A DNA stretch of 64,000 bases from positions 310,001 through 374,000 of the forward strand of contig CAJQUW010008605.1 of assembly GCA_907163375.1 (NCBI GenBank), in the 5' to 3' direction. Position numbers and translations under genes: made by a program. The notes under the pieces are model-generated. The model was given only the letters and a program-made list of their open reading frames with translations, searched no databases and was not told the origin of the DNA. Of this stretch, positions 21,288 through 32,819 are shown piece after piece; within the stretch, counting starts at the first letter, position 1; each line of letters begins with the position of its first letter. This DNA comes from Prostheceraeus crozeri. Taxonomy: Eukaryota; Platyhelminthes; Polycladida; Euryleptidae.

Positions 21288-23776
21288 GTTCATTAAATTC
21301 TCGTGTATAGCAGCTGCCCGACAACAAAATAAACATAGCGCACTGATATGATTCTCTGTACGGGAAGTCAGTCATGATGAAGTCGAAAGAAAATTCTCTC
21401 CCACTTTTGCGACTGCTAATTTTATTTCAAAATACTCGTAAATACACACGACACGCTTCGTCTACTGACTATTTCAGGGGTTACAAGCTGCTGCTGCTCT
21501 GCTAGTGGGTTTATGTACAAATTTGCCAATGAAAGCAGCTCATCTGTTCAGCTCATGTCGTCTGTTTGGTTTTGGCATGTTCGTCGCAATTAACCGAGAT
21601 TCAGCGACCCTAGTAGAAATTGTTGTTTGCTATTTATCAATCATTTTGCAGTCGAAATTGTTAATGGTCATCACTTTATCACTGTGAGCTATCATCTCAT
21701 GTTCACTCAGTGCACTTTTCTTGATTTCATACCGTAAAGTGCGCTCATGTTCTCTATAGCGAACTTGAAATTGGCGACAAGCTTGACCTACGGAATTCCA
21801 GGTAATCTGAAATTCGAAGCTAGCATTTTTCCAGGTTTAGTAGTGATGCGCATTGGAGTATCATATTTATTTTTCATTTCATTGACTTTTCTCAGAACAC
21901 CATCATCTCCAAGGAAATCAAGTGTCAAATTCACCTTGTTTTCTTCAATGTTTTTAAAATTTTGATTTCTATTTTTGCGACCAAACTCGCTAGGAACCAA
22001 AATCCTCATTCCTAGCGATATAAAATCATTTTTGAGTAATGGTCCTAAATTTCAGCTTCCTCATCGTTTTGACAATGATTTTCATAATGGTAATGAAATT
22101 GCTATTGACAATTTATCCTATAAATTACGTTGGTCTCATTCATCACTTAAACAACTGCGGGGTATCGGACATAAATAGAATGCACATTCCTTTTGATAAA
22201 AATACCGTAGACTTACCTCCACGAATGAGCGAACCCTTAGAAAATAATTTTAAACTGTTTGAAATAGAAGGTAAACGTGTTCTGTACACGAAGAAGCTAA
22301 AATTCTTCAGAAAAAATAAGAAATAAAAAAGTATCAATAGTATAAATAAAAAAAATTGAACCTTTTTGAAACAAAGCAAATTATCTGTTGTTCCGTCGGA
22401 TAAATCTAATCGCATAGCAATTTGTGAAGAAGATAGTAGAAAATGCCACACTGAAAGTCTCCTTCATGATACAAGCACCTACAAAACTAGAGATGCTTCA
22501 AAAAAATTCAGCAATAGAAAACCAAGCTAACCGCTTAGTTAGAATACTAATCGCTTAGTTAGAATATTAAAATACTGCTCGTAACAGATAGCCACCCAGC
22601 CAAATTTCAACTGAACATAAAAGATCACAAAAACAAAGAAAATAGATTTTCCCATTGCTCCCAATAGCGTCTACACTGTAAATCGCTCAATGCGAATCAC
22701 GTACGAAGGATGCATACCAAAATCTTTTTTGGTATATTCCTGTATTCTCTTGGTATATATTTGTATGCTTTTCGTATGTTGTTTCAAATGTAGCATGCTT
22801 TACATACCAAAGGCATACCATCACAATGTTAAAAGAAATCATAAATCATGTCCAAAGTGTGTTGATTTTAGACCTTTTGTCAATAAAGATCACAATAATG
22901 TTGTTCAAATTTAGCAAAAAATTGAATTTTTTTGCTGTACATTTTGCGGCTATTGCTGCTTAGCATATTTTTCAGAATATCGTGCGATTTTTCTGAAGGG
23001 TCAAAGCATTGAATCTCGACGTATCAAGCACTATTTTTTGTAAAATTATTTTTCACGTGATTCGGCAACCAGCTATCCTTGCGTAAAGATATGCCAGAAT
23101 GGCAAGGTTTACTGCACCAATTATGTTTTAATTTTTCTTTTACTGAAATGCTAATGTCTAGGAAATTTAGAAAGTCAGTTTCTGGAACTTCTAAAGTAAT
23201 TTGTATGTTATCATCTATGGAGTTAGAAGTATCTTGGATAGTCTGAAGTGCATTCTTACCTTTCGGGAATGGATCCAAGATGATGTCGCCGATATATCTT
23301 TTGTAAATTGTTGAGCAAATATTGCGATCATTCATCAATTTTTCTAGGGCTTTATTTTCTACACTGCTCATACAAATTATTGCAAACGGAGGTGCAAGGT
23401 GTGTCCTCATCGGGCAACTATTTATTTGTAGGTATATCTTGTCATTATACGTTATTTCATAATGATACGAGACAAATTTTTAAAGATCTACGACATCTGT
23501 AGAACTGAAACCATACATGTAAGTCTCGATTTGATTCCAATGTTGCTTAGCAAACTATTCTGTCACTGTTTGTAGAGAACAACCGCTCTGACGGACGACA
23601 AACTTTATTGTGACATGCAGCATGAATAACATTCAATCGAACACGTACAAATGATTCAACAAAGCGATTAACCTTTTCTATAGACAAATATTCAAGAGCA
23701 GAGATACTATTTACTACAACGACAGTAACATGGATGCACGTTATATTCTTAACAGAGTATGAGAGCTTGACCATAA
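21288..23776. mobile_element. rearranged Penelope-like unit, copy 1
   Basis: Three Penelope-like parts lie together in a scrambled order. A GIY-YIG C-terminal part is on the minus strand (21540-21800: RQFQVRYREHERTLRYE). An N-terminal RT part is on the plus strand (21975-22560: SNGPKFQLPHRFDND, then VVPSDKSNRIAICEE). The central RT part is on the minus strand (23024-23410: LAPPFAIICMSSVENKALE, STIYKRYIGDI, FLNFLDISISV, CHSGISLRKDSWLP). The same scrambled order recurs in copy B and, inverted and shorter, at 27560-29008. Internal inversions are common in this family. An old, broken unit. Confidence 0.75.
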
Positions 23777-23819
23777 TATACAACAACCTTATACGTCCCT
23801 TAAGTTTTTACAAAACTTA

Positions 23820-25290
23820 GCTTACAGTTTCGCAGTCCGGGTACCAAGGCGGCCTTCGAATCCTTGAACTTCTTCGTACTACTACCGATTCTTCTTCAGC
23901 ATCTTCATAGGACATATCGCGATCTTCATCTGATAGGTATATCCTTGCCATTGAGTCTTCATCTATCGTCATCGTTGAACGAGGAACCGGACGAATGTGA
24001 GAAACATGTCTGCAAATGCCGTCGTAATTCAGAACAACCGTAACATCAGATCAAATGTCTGTTACCATCTCTGGACCGCTCCACAGTTTGTTACATTTAC
24101 CGCTAGGAACCCACTCGTAAGGACTCAACTTCTCACCGGGACTCTTCGTGTTATTTATCCAGAATACGGTCTCTTCGACTGTTCTACCAGACCGCCTCAC
24201 TGCTCTCTTAACGGTCCTATGCATTCTTTCAATTATCCCATTTCCTTGAGGCCTATATGCGCACGTGAGGATTTGTTCCACATTCCATCTCCGCAGGAGT
24301 TCGAGAAACGGTCGGCTTCGAAATACTGTTCCATTATCTGATACACTTTGGTGGTCCGAATTCTGAGAACACTTGATTGAATTTAGCCACGACTTCCACG
24401 CTTGATTCTCCAGATAATCGATGCCATATCGTGAATCTTGAACAAGTGTCAACCAGACTAAGATAGACAGTGTTATCGACATGCGTTAGGTCAGTTGCAA
24501 TCCGATGCCACTCGGCGCAAGATCAATTCTACTACACGAATCGCAGTTCGAAATAACTTTCTTAACTAGACCTTTTGAGACATCACCAAACTTTTCTTTC
24601 ATTAAAGCATACGTCCTTTCAATGCCGAAATGACTGATCTCATGTACCTCTTCTTGACTTCTTCCTCCGATATCCCTGTAGCAACACACGCAACTTCTGA
24701 ACTCATCTTTGTCCAGTTACGAGGGATTCGCGTGAGACAATCCGCTCTGTTCTTAGCCGACGCTATCCATTTGACTGTGATAGATAATCTACGTTCTTGT
24801 ATGATGTTCTCAATGATGTCTAATCGTCTTCGTATCAACAGTTCATACAGGGATCGGGTCTTGATGCTGCTTGACTTGCTTATAATTGCTTCCAGACATC
24901 TAAAAACAGAAGTAGATTCGGTCATAATCCAAATTTCTCGATCACCCCATCTCAGGGCCGTATTCAGACCTCGAATGACGGCCTCTAATTCGCATACGTT
25001 GATGTGATGACGTTGTTCACGCTTAGGACGTAGCCAGGATGCGTCCTCTACCACCCTCCATCAATTTCGACAGCAATACCAATAGCTAGAGAACTGGTAT
25101 CGACCCAGAGCGTAATAGGAGAAACAAATGAGACCAACCATGAACTTTTTACCGGATCTGACTTGGACAAACGCAGTTTGATGTCATCCACAATTTTCTT
25201 AATGTGGCTAGATACCGGCTGATCCCACTCTGTGTTTTCTTCAGCTAGCTGTACATCTTTGAACAAATGCAGTCGCAACTCTGACCCATG
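23820..25290 (-). mobile_element. Ty3/gypsy-like pol fossil (copy A)
   Basis: Minus-strand parts in the usual pol order, from high to low coordinates. RNase H lies at about 25278-24720 (VDTSSLAIGIAVEIDGGW; INVCELEAVIRGLNTALRW; SAKNRADCLTRIPRNW). The HHCC zinc-binding domain lies at 24689-24486 (EISHFGIERTY; NCDSCS). The integrase core lies at 24482-24051 (VSDNGTVFRSRPFLEL; TCAYRPQGNGIIERMHR). A basic tail near 23830-23900 contains RRSSRIRRPPWYP. Reverse transcriptase proper and LTRs are not seen. It is a truncated, broken fossil. Its presence in both duplicated blocks makes it older than the duplication. Confidence 0.85.
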
Positions 25291-25299
25291 ACGCTAGGG

Positions 25300-25465
25300 C
25301 CGAGACATTCTCCGACCAACCTATGAACCAGCCTTCGAGTTATCACGGCTATGTCCCTAAAGTTGATTGATGTAGTGAAGAGGTTCAAAGGGGATCCAGC
25401 CGAAGATATCAATATGTGGCTCGACAGATTTGAAACGGCCGTGATAGCTTGTAGAGAACAACCGC
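25300..25465 (+). pseudogene. gag-like scrap (fossil)
   Basis: A short plus-strand frame with KLIDVVKRFKGDPAEDINMW then LDRFETAVIAC resembles the start of the retroelement capsid region, in which a FxGD/xExxxWLxxFE pattern is frequent. It is opposite in orientation to the neighbouring pol parts and runs directly into Penelope-related sequence at 25455. Fragment only. Confidence 0.4.
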
Positions 25466-25648
25466 TCTGACGGACGACAAACTTTATTGCGACATGCAGC
25501 ATGAATAACATTCAATCGATCACGTAAAAATGATTCAACAAAGCGATTAACCTTTCTATAGACAAATAGTCAAGAGCAGAGATACTACCTACTACAACGA
25601 CAGGAACATGGATGCACGTTATATTATTAACAGAGTATGAGAGCTTGA
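25455..25648 (+). mobile_element. Penelope-unit fragment, direct copy of about 23570-23770
   Basis: TTGTAGAGAACAACCGCTCTGACGG onward matches 23570-23770 and 59210-59410 in the same orientation. It is interrupted at 25649 by a TIR element; the following bases of the Penelope unit (AATATACAACAACC) resume at 27397. This scrap therefore provides the pre-insertion context of that element. Confidence 0.8.
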
Positions 25649-27396
25649 CTGCCGTGCAATGACAAAGCAACCTAAGTCCAAATTTTTGAAAATTGACTTT
25701 TTGACGCAAAAGGCATTTGGGTGTGTCTGTCTATTATGTGTCAACTGCTTAAGGCCAAAGACAAATTGCTTAGTGTCCAAAATGAGAATTCAAAGTTTTA
25801 AAAACCTTAGTCCATGGAGATACAGTGACAGAAAAACCTAAGTCCAGAAAAATTTTTTTAGACTCATGCCGTCCCACGTTTTTATAAGCAGTGCACTGCA
25901 TTGGGTTAAGCTGTCTGGTGAGGAATTTGAAGTATGTGTGAGCCATAACAACCACATCAAAGAAAATGCTTGTTTCGAGCCATTTCAATCCTGTCTGAGT
26001 TTTGCCTAACACGAAGTAAGGTATCGAGCTGCTCGAAGGGAGTATGAAGATTGTAAATTTCTTCATGAAACTGGTCACGTTAAGGCATGTGCGGATATGA
26101 TGAAGGTTACAATGCTTCCTCAGATGCCGTTCAATATTTGCATATGCACACCACGAATTATTGCATTCAATGAGACTTTTACATGTATTGGAGCAGAGGG
26201 AGAATCATTGGCAGTCATTTGGGATGAATCTGTAGCCGGCAGAAACTCCGAAGATGTAGCGTGTGCCTACTTGAAGTTTTTTCGTGCTAACAGGGACGCG
26301 GATGAATTCACCATTTTCCTTGTTTAACTGTTCTGCACAAAACAAAAACTGCAACTATTTTCATTTATCTTGCGCTGTGTTCATGATGAAGAATTTGGCA
26401 TGAAGACAGTGACCCTAAAATATTTTGAGCCAGGCCATACGTTCATGAGTGCTGACAGTGAACATGCTGCAGTCGAGAAAGCTTTGAAAAAGAAAGGTTG
26501 TGTGTATGACTTGCAAGAATTCAAGCTTTGTTGTTCAACTAAGAAGAGCACTGCAGTGATCATGCAGACAGATGACTTCATGCACTCTAAAGACAATGGG
26601 TACAAATTGGACCTAGTATCGCAATATAAATTGTCAAAGACCAATCGACCACATCTTTCAAATGTCGTTGTGGCTCAATTTCGTCGTGGATACAATCGAT
26701 TCTTTTTCAAATCATCATTTGATTCAACTAACTTTAGGGCTGTGAGTGTCGTGTCGAAGTCTTCTTCGGAGCTTTTTCTGGAGAAGCTATAGTCTTCAAA
26801 AAAGAGGCACATGGAATAACTTCAAAGAAAAAAGCAGTCATTTTGAAAACCCTGATTCCCTTGATGCCTCCACACAGGAGACATTCGTGGGTTGAGATGC
26901 CCGAAAGCAACGTTTCAATGGACTTGATAAATTCCCGATTCTGATTTAAATGTGTAATTTACATTGTCCTCGTTTTAGTAAAGATATATCAGTTTTTGAA
27001 TCCAGATAGATTTTTGATACAAGGATTTTGAGATTGTTTTTCAATAGAGTTATCTGTTTCTATACAAGTTAAAATATTCTTTCTCTTGTCTGATGGGAAT
27101 GCAACTTATCTTGCTGAAAAATGGGGAAAGTGATGGACTTAAGTTTTCATACAAGGTAATTGCAGTTAAATGGTGAAGGAAAAACAGTGACTAAAAAACC
27201 TAATTCCATAAAAAGCACTTTCCGGTGCGTGCACTAGTGCAAACCTTTTTTGTATAACTAGTGTTGGTATAGACATGCCATATGTAAAATATTGGCATTT
27301 GTGATAAGGTATTTTTTTCCATTAAAGTTTTCACAAAAGTTGCTCTACTGAAAAATCACAAATTTGGACTTAGGTTGTTTAGTCACTGTACGGCAG
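25649..27396 (+). mobile_element. TIR DNA transposon with an unplaced transposase family
   Basis: The inverted ends are CTGCCGTGCAATGACAAAGC at 25649 and the inverse of CTGCCGTACAGTGACTAAAC at 27396; the match continues through CCTAAGTCCAAATTT to 37 bp with four mismatches. Variants of CAGTGACAAAAAACCTAAGTCC recur at about 25823 and 27186, like subterminal binding sites. The element interrupts a Penelope unit. Comparing flanks with the intact unit (GAGAGCTTGACCATAATATAC) suggests about four bases were lost on insertion, and no clear target duplication is seen. Length 1748 bp. Confidence 0.75.
25990..26942 (+). pseudogene. putative transposase of the NCSAQNKN family, broken
   Basis: Order of parts: RYRAARREYEDCK (about 26010); MMKVTMLPQMPF; PRIIAFNETFTCIG; ESLAVIWDESVAGRNSEDVA; then, after a change of frame near 26325, a DNCSAQNKN-like word (seen as NCSAQNKN). 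Next are VTLKYFEPGHTFMSADSEH (about 26408-26465), a long linker with VVAQFRRGYNRFF, and MPPHRRHSWVEMPESN near 26865-26915. From memory, proteins with this set of motifs are abundant but poorly annotated in marine invertebrate genomes. The acidic residues in WDES, the NCSAQNK word and GHTFMSAD suggest a DDE-type nuclease. At least two frame changes break it. Role as a transposase is inferred from the flanking inverted repeats. Confidence 0.6.
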
Positions 27397-27559
27397 AATA
27401 TACAACAACCTGTTATGCCTTCGGCATAACTTATCGGTATACTAGGGTAGAGATTTTTGACGTCAAGCGAGACGAAAACTTAATCAACTTCAGTAGCAGA
27501 TCTTGACTTTTCCTTTTCAATTCAGTTGTCAGTGTGTTAGTGCAGTTGATGTGTGCTGG

Positions 27560-29008
27560 GATATAGTTAACAACATACGAAAAATATACAAATATATACC
27601 AAGAGAATACAGGAATATACCAAAAAAATTTTGGTATGCATCCTTCGTATGTGATTCGTATTGAGCGATTTACAGTGTAGACGCTATTGGGAGCAATAGG
27701 AAAATCTATTTTCTTTGTTTTTGTGATCTTTTATGTTCAGTTGAAATTTGGTTGGGTGGCTATCTGTTACGAACTGTATTTTAATATTCTAACTAAGCGA
27801 TTAGTATTCTAACTAAGCGGTTAGCTTGGTTTTTCTATTGATGAATTTTTTGAAGCATCTCTAGTTTTGTAAGTGCTTGTATCATGAAGGAGACTTTCAA
27901 TGCGGCATTTTCTACTATCTTCTTCACAAATTGCTATGCGATTAGATTTATCCGACGGAACAACAAATAATTTGCTTTGTTTCAAAAAGGTTCAAGTTTT
28001 TTTATTTATACTATTGATACTTTTTTATTTCTTATTTTTCTGAAGAATTTTAGCTTCTTCGTGTATAGAACACGTTTACCTTCTATTTCAAACAGTTTAA
28101 AATTATTTTCTAAGGGTTCGCTCATTCGTGGAGGTAAGTCTACGGTATTTTTATCAAAAGGAATGCGCATTCTATTTATGTCCGATACCCCGCAGTTGTT
28201 TAAGTGATGAATGAGACCAACGTAATTTATAGGATAAATTGTCAATAGCAATTTCACTACCATTATGAAAATCATTGTCAAAACGATGAGGAAGCTGAAA
28301 TTTAGGACCATTACTCAAAAATGATTTTATATCGCTAGGAATCAGGATTTTGGTTCCTAGCGAGTTTGGTCGCAAAAATAGAAATCAAAAATTAAAAAAC
28401 ATTGAAGAAAACAAGGTGAATTTGAAACTTGATTTCCTTGGAGATGATGGTGTTCTGAGAAAAGTCAATAAAATGAAAAATAAATGTGATACTCCAATGC
28501 GCCTCACTAGTAAACCTGGAAAAAAATGCGAGCTTCGAATTTCAGATTACCTGGAATTCCGTAGGTCAAACTTGTCAGATCTTTTGTTGTCTTATATTAA
28601 AAACTTGTCGCCAATTTCAAGTTCGCTATAGAGAACATGAGCGCACTTTACGGTATGAAATCAAGAAAAGTGCACTGAGTAAACATGCGATGATAGCCCA
28701 CAGTGATAAAGTGATGACCATTAACAATTTCGACTGCAAAATGATTGATAAACAGCAAACAACAATTTCTACTAGGGTGGCTGAATCTCGGTTAATTGCG
28801 ACGAACATGCCAAAACCAAACAGACGACATGAGCTGAACAGATGAGCTGCTTTCATTTGCAAATTTGTATATATACCCACTAGTACATCAGCAGCAGCTT
28901 GTAACCCTTGACATAGTCAGTAGACGAAGTGTGTCGTGTGTATTTACGAGTATTTTGAAATAAAATTAGCAGTCGCAAAATTGGGAGAGAATGTTCTTTC
29001 GACTTCAC
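27560..29008. mobile_element. rearranged Penelope-like unit, copy 3, inverted
   Basis: This is the reverse complement of about 21288-22835: the GIY-YIG part is now on plus (28486-28845; RQFQVRYREHERTLRYE, KKSALSKHAMIAHSDKV) and the RT N-terminal part on minus (about 27830-28375). Homology stops at about 29008 on one side and at a palindromic ATACCAAAA/TTTTGGTAT segment near 27600-27640 on the other. The central RT part is absent. That the inverted copy keeps the same internal inversion suggests the rearranged unit was itself multiplied. Old and broken. Confidence 0.8.
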
Positions 29009-29074
29009 CAATACGTGCTCAGTACGAGGTCAGGTTGTTTTGACATTACGTCTGTTAGTTGCTGGAACATTGCA

Positions 29075-29302
29075 TTAGTCAGGCAACTCACTATCAACTT
29101 CATCACCTTGCTGATGCAGCGTATACTCCGGATGACCCTTGACCATCCGAAGTAAAAAGGCAGTAGTTTCTTCAGTAACTTTAATGCGCTGCTGATGTAG
29201 CCCTCCTCGAGGCAGTGCAACTGTCCCATTATTCTCGTGTACTCGACTTATGATATTCCAGGTAGCTGTTCTTTTGATCCTCATCTGTTCTGCAAGAGTC
29301 AC
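29075..29302 (-). pseudogene. N-terminal fragment of a Tc1/IS630-type transposase
   Basis: The minus-strand frame has TLAEQMRIKRTATWNIISRV (first helix-turn-helix), then VALPRGGLHQQRIKVTEE and MVKGHPEYTL. The pattern HTH, R-G-G linker and NPEYTL-like word is typical of the N-terminal DNA-binding half of IS630/Tc1-related transposases. No catalytic domain follows, so only a scrap remains. It is unrelated to the Tc1 copy at 14 kb. Confidence 0.6.
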
Positions 29303-29579
29303 ATAATCTTCATCTTCACCTCAAACATAAACATCATAGAATCGCTGCTTTTCCGGGATAGAAATTGCATTGTAACAAGACAGTATAGTAACAATAACTG
29401 TGCGTCGCTCGCATTTGATAGAAATACTTCACAATTGTTCAATATTCGTCGATCAGATATCATTCCAGCTGGTGAAAATTGTCACACAGTTTGCCCTTTT
29501 CGTATTTGATCGGAAAATCTACATTAGATTGGAACTATTCACATTTGCAAAAATAAACTCGATATTTGATCGGTAAAAC

Positions 29580-30080
29580 CGGCTTGATGCATGCCAGAAA
29601 CGAGAAGAGAGAGGTGATTTCATTTTAAAAGTTCCTATTATATTTCTCGACGGTTTCTGATGTATTTTTGTATGAAAATTTCGAAAATCATGGTTTAAAA
29701 ATCGTACGACTAGCCCTTTTCGAGAAAATTGCGAAAATTCAAAATGGCGGACATAAAACCGAAACTGCATTCTGGGGCTAGAGTAAAAAAATCTCAATTA
29801 TTTCGTCAGCAACTTTCCTTGTAGTTTGACACGCTCTTTTCAGTTATCATTGTTGGAGTATCATGCGGCTTTGCACTTTTCGAGAAATGATAAAATTCAA
29901 AATGACGGGCATAAAGCCGAATCAGCAGTCTGGTGCTCGATTAATATCCATTATGCGTCAACAAGTCTTGGAGGTCCTAGGTTCTTAAAATTTCTTGGAA
30001 GTATCATGTTCGCTTGTGCACAAACCAAAATATATGAACGGTTGTCCTGCGCGCCAATAACCCGTGCTAGTGTTAATACA
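29580..30080 (+). mobile_element. piggyBac-type scrap ending in CACTAGCACGGG-TTAA
   Basis: CCCGTGCTAGTG followed by TTAA (30065-30080) looks like a piggyBac terminus (CACTAGCACGGG inward). Inside, the plus-strand word SINIHYASTSLGG (about 29935-29975) corresponds to the region around the third catalytic Asp. About 29700-29980 recurs, inverted, at about 33030-33180. Two related sub-blocks lie in tandem (29700-29800 and 29870-29985). No second end was found. Confidence 0.4.
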
Positions 30081-30507
30081 TTTTGCCTCTTCTTATCGTT
30101 CTGTTTTGAGTGCTTTCACTAGTAAATGGGTCAACATGTGTAAAGATTGCCTAAAAGAAAGATCTGCATATAGAGTATGGGTGATGATGCCCAATAAATA
30201 TCAAATATGTGTAAATAGGCTTACAGGTACATGTATTCTGCTGATCAAATGCAGTGCCTACTTCTTTTTGCGTTATCGCAGTCTAGCATATTCAAGAGTA
30301 GTTGAAAATCACTGGTGCAGATATTTATGCCAGTTAAACATGTAATAACCCCGGCATGTACCGGTAGTCTATACATGTCAATTATATTCTACGCATGTAT
30401 TGTACATGTACATTTTACATGCATGTATGACATTTTTGTAATCATGAATAGAATTGTAAATAAAACACATAATTCCTGTAAAGACGTGTAGTTACAAGTT
30501 TCAAAAG

Positions 30508-30706
30508 ATGATAGATAAGGAAGCTACATGCATTCCTTACAAAGGTCTAATCGACGACTATTGCAACGAGGCTTTTAATACTTGGCACAACAAACGAATG
30601 TCTTTCGATAAATTTGTGAAGGACAAAGAGCACATCAAACACTCTTTTCCAAACGACGTCCCTCGATATGTTCTGATTGAGAAAACGTATAGCCTAGGGG
30701 TTTATG
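30508..30706 (+). CDS. unrecognised open frame ending at a splice-donor-like site
   Basis: About 66 residues of balanced composition (MIDKEATCIPYKGLIDDYCN, then a lysine-rich middle and a VPRYVLIEKTYSLGVYG end) run into GGTAAGTTTT at 30706-30715, a good donor match. Beyond it the frame is simply the complement of the piggyBac transposase. This could be an exon with the transposon in the following intron, or part of the transposon's far side. No family was recognised and no acceptor is convincing. Confidence 0.25.
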
Positions 30707-32330
30707 GTAAGTTTTGTAGCTTCGCGCAGATTTACTGGTGTCTGGAGGCGTCTTTGAATCTGCCTACTCACCAACTGGTATCCTACATTCACAAGAAACT
30801 TGTATTGGTGTTGAGATTTTCCGGTCTCATCGGGATGCCTGCTGAAGTACACAATGCAGCTATTATTTCCAGCAATATCTACCATGTTGGAAAATATCGA
30901 GACCGGCCAACGTCGGCACTTCCGCTTGCAACCGACTCCACGAAGTCGTTTGTCTGCGTTGTCGACACCTGATTTCGTCCTGTTGTACTCGAGAACAGTA
31001 CATGCTTTCGTATTTATTTCGGGTTCATGAACATGTCGATGAAAGTTATCAACGAGCAACACAGGTTTTCGTCCTTTGTCCCAGAATGAAACAATAGCAC
31101 TACCCGGCTCATCGTAGAAAACGTTCGTGTCATTTCTTTGATGACCCTCGATGGACTTGGTCGGTGCTCCTAGATTATTATTCCGGACGGTACCAATATA
31201 GGCCTACGTGGTATTATTTTCTCTAACTGCATCAACCAGTTCAATGGAAGTATACCAATTATCAGCAGTTAGCTGACGACCTGTGGCTAGGTAGGGTGCC
31301 ATCAAATACATAGTGACGCCGACTGTTGTGACATTTACTTTTGGCCTGTCATGACGGTTCCAACTCCAATGTAAAAAATTCCATTTAAGATATAGAATGT
31401 CTCAGCACAATTAACACAGCGGCAGAAATTTCATCACGAACTTTCCAGGCTTTGAGCTTTTATATTGCTGGAATCGGATTCTCCGGTGGAACTCAAGAAC
31501 CTGCTCGTCTACTGTCAAGTAGAGACTGGTAATGAAGAAGCGATACAGATCTGCGTTGAATTCTTGAAATACATCTCGTACCGGTGCAAGTTTGTCACTG
31601 CGATCGAGACGTAATGGGTCATCAAATCGTAGCACTGATTTTATTTGCAGGAATCTTTCGCTTGTCATGATTGACTTGCAAATAGGAGAGCAATCACGTA
31701 CACCCCAAAGTTCCGTCACATCGTGATATCTCGCACGAAGCGCTCCAAGTAAAATAAGCAATCCTACAAAGGTTTCAAGTTCTGTCAAATCGATGGAAAC
31801 AAACTTTTTTTGTTGTCAGGGTTCGCTCGATTGCAGTTTAGTGTGATTCAGCGATCTTGCAAATTGGAATAAATCAACGTGGTAGCAAGAGTCTTTGAAT
31901 AGAACATCAATGCAGCCTCTAGTTCAGTCGATGGATCCACACCAGCAGCAGGTCCTTGCGTAAAATGTACAATGTTTCTAGCAGGTTCTCTGCTCGTAGC
32001 AGCACTAGTATTGGCGGTCTTCCACACACGTCCGGAGGGAGACACATATGAATCTGATTCTGTAGGTACATCGGCGCTTAGCTCATCGCCTGATTCACTT
32101 TCCGAATCGTTGTCCATGACCAAATCATTCTCATGTAGAGATTCGTCGTCCGAAGGCAACCCGTCGAACTGTTCCTCATGCATGATTTATTTGAACCTGT
32201 TCATCACCAGCGATGTTGTCCAATATCTGCATCGAGGAATCGTCCTTATAACTATCTTCGATACGCCGTTGTACAAGTATATTCATAGCCTCAATCGCAC
32301 GGTCTTTGCACTGATGCTTAGGACGGGAAC
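30694..32330 (-). pseudogene. piggyBac transposase 3, broken
   Basis: The likely start is at about 32330 (MGSRPKHQCKDRAIEAMNIL). After a shift near 32180 the acidic domain EEQFDGLPSDDESLHENDLV follows, then SPSGRVWKTANTS and EPARNIVHFTQGP. The catalytic parts are FVGLLILLGALRARYHDV, the first Asp in YLTVDEQVLEFHRR (31411-31788), the second in TADNWYTSIELVD (about 31245-31275) followed by a stop, and the third in TKSGVDNADK with RRWPVSIFSNMVDIA (31062-30694). The C-terminal cysteine-rich domain of the family is not visible. Element ends were not resolved. Several breaks; a different subfamily from the other two piggyBacs. Confidence 0.85.
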
Positions 32331-32819
32331 CCATGCTACCACACGAAGAAATAATATGCGAGGTGGCTATTCACTGCTTTCCTGTTCTATACTTCGAATT
32401 AAAACGGTCTAGAACCCTCATCAATGCTTCTGATTGGTCGCTTCGCGGCCACGGCGTCATTTCACAAAAGCGTTGTGCGGTCGTTGTGTTCCAGCAGTGC
32501 GCATTTTTTCATCACAGAACCTAAAAGTCATTTCTTGTTACGAGTCGAAGAAGCAGTTTGCGTATACTACCAAGTCAGTATGCTTTGTCTTACATATGAC
32601 AAAACATTGAGATAAACTGCCATTCAAATTTTTAAATTTTGTTTATGTTTTTATGTTAAATAACGTTGTCTTTTAATGGCTTCTCACTCAACTTTTATGA
32701 TGTACTATTTCGTAGATTATTGGACATCAATCACTGCAGAGTTGGTCACAATTCCAAGATTGAACTGAAAACGAACTACGGAAAATACTCGGGCATGACT
32801 CACCCGATCCGTTCTTAAA

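Larger units (their letters stand above)
2256..25002 (+). repeat. duplicated block, copy A
   Basis: From about 2256 the sequence matches 44353 onward, in the same order and orientation, until copy B runs off the window at 64000 (equivalent to about 25002). By eye the matched stretches differ by a few percent, mostly single bases and small indels. Large differences are discrete: transposons at 4187-7119, 14031-15531 and 18624-21207 are present only here; about 260 bp near 18260-18520 is missing from copy B; inserts at 48078-48383, about 54325-54965 and 59417-62777 are absent here. The offset between copies is about 42.1 kb at the left end and 39.0 kb at the right. Either a recent segmental duplication or two haplotypes placed in series in the assembly. 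Confidence 0.92.

Noticed and set aside
24051-25054. Plus-strand frames over the gypsy-like pol (for example 24630-25007 and 23997-24341)
   Set aside because: They are shadows of the RNase H and integrase frames on the minus strand.
27412-27430. GTTATGCCTTCGGCATAAC as a bacterial-type terminator
   Set aside because: It is a perfect short hairpin but has no T run and lies in eukaryotic repeat DNA.
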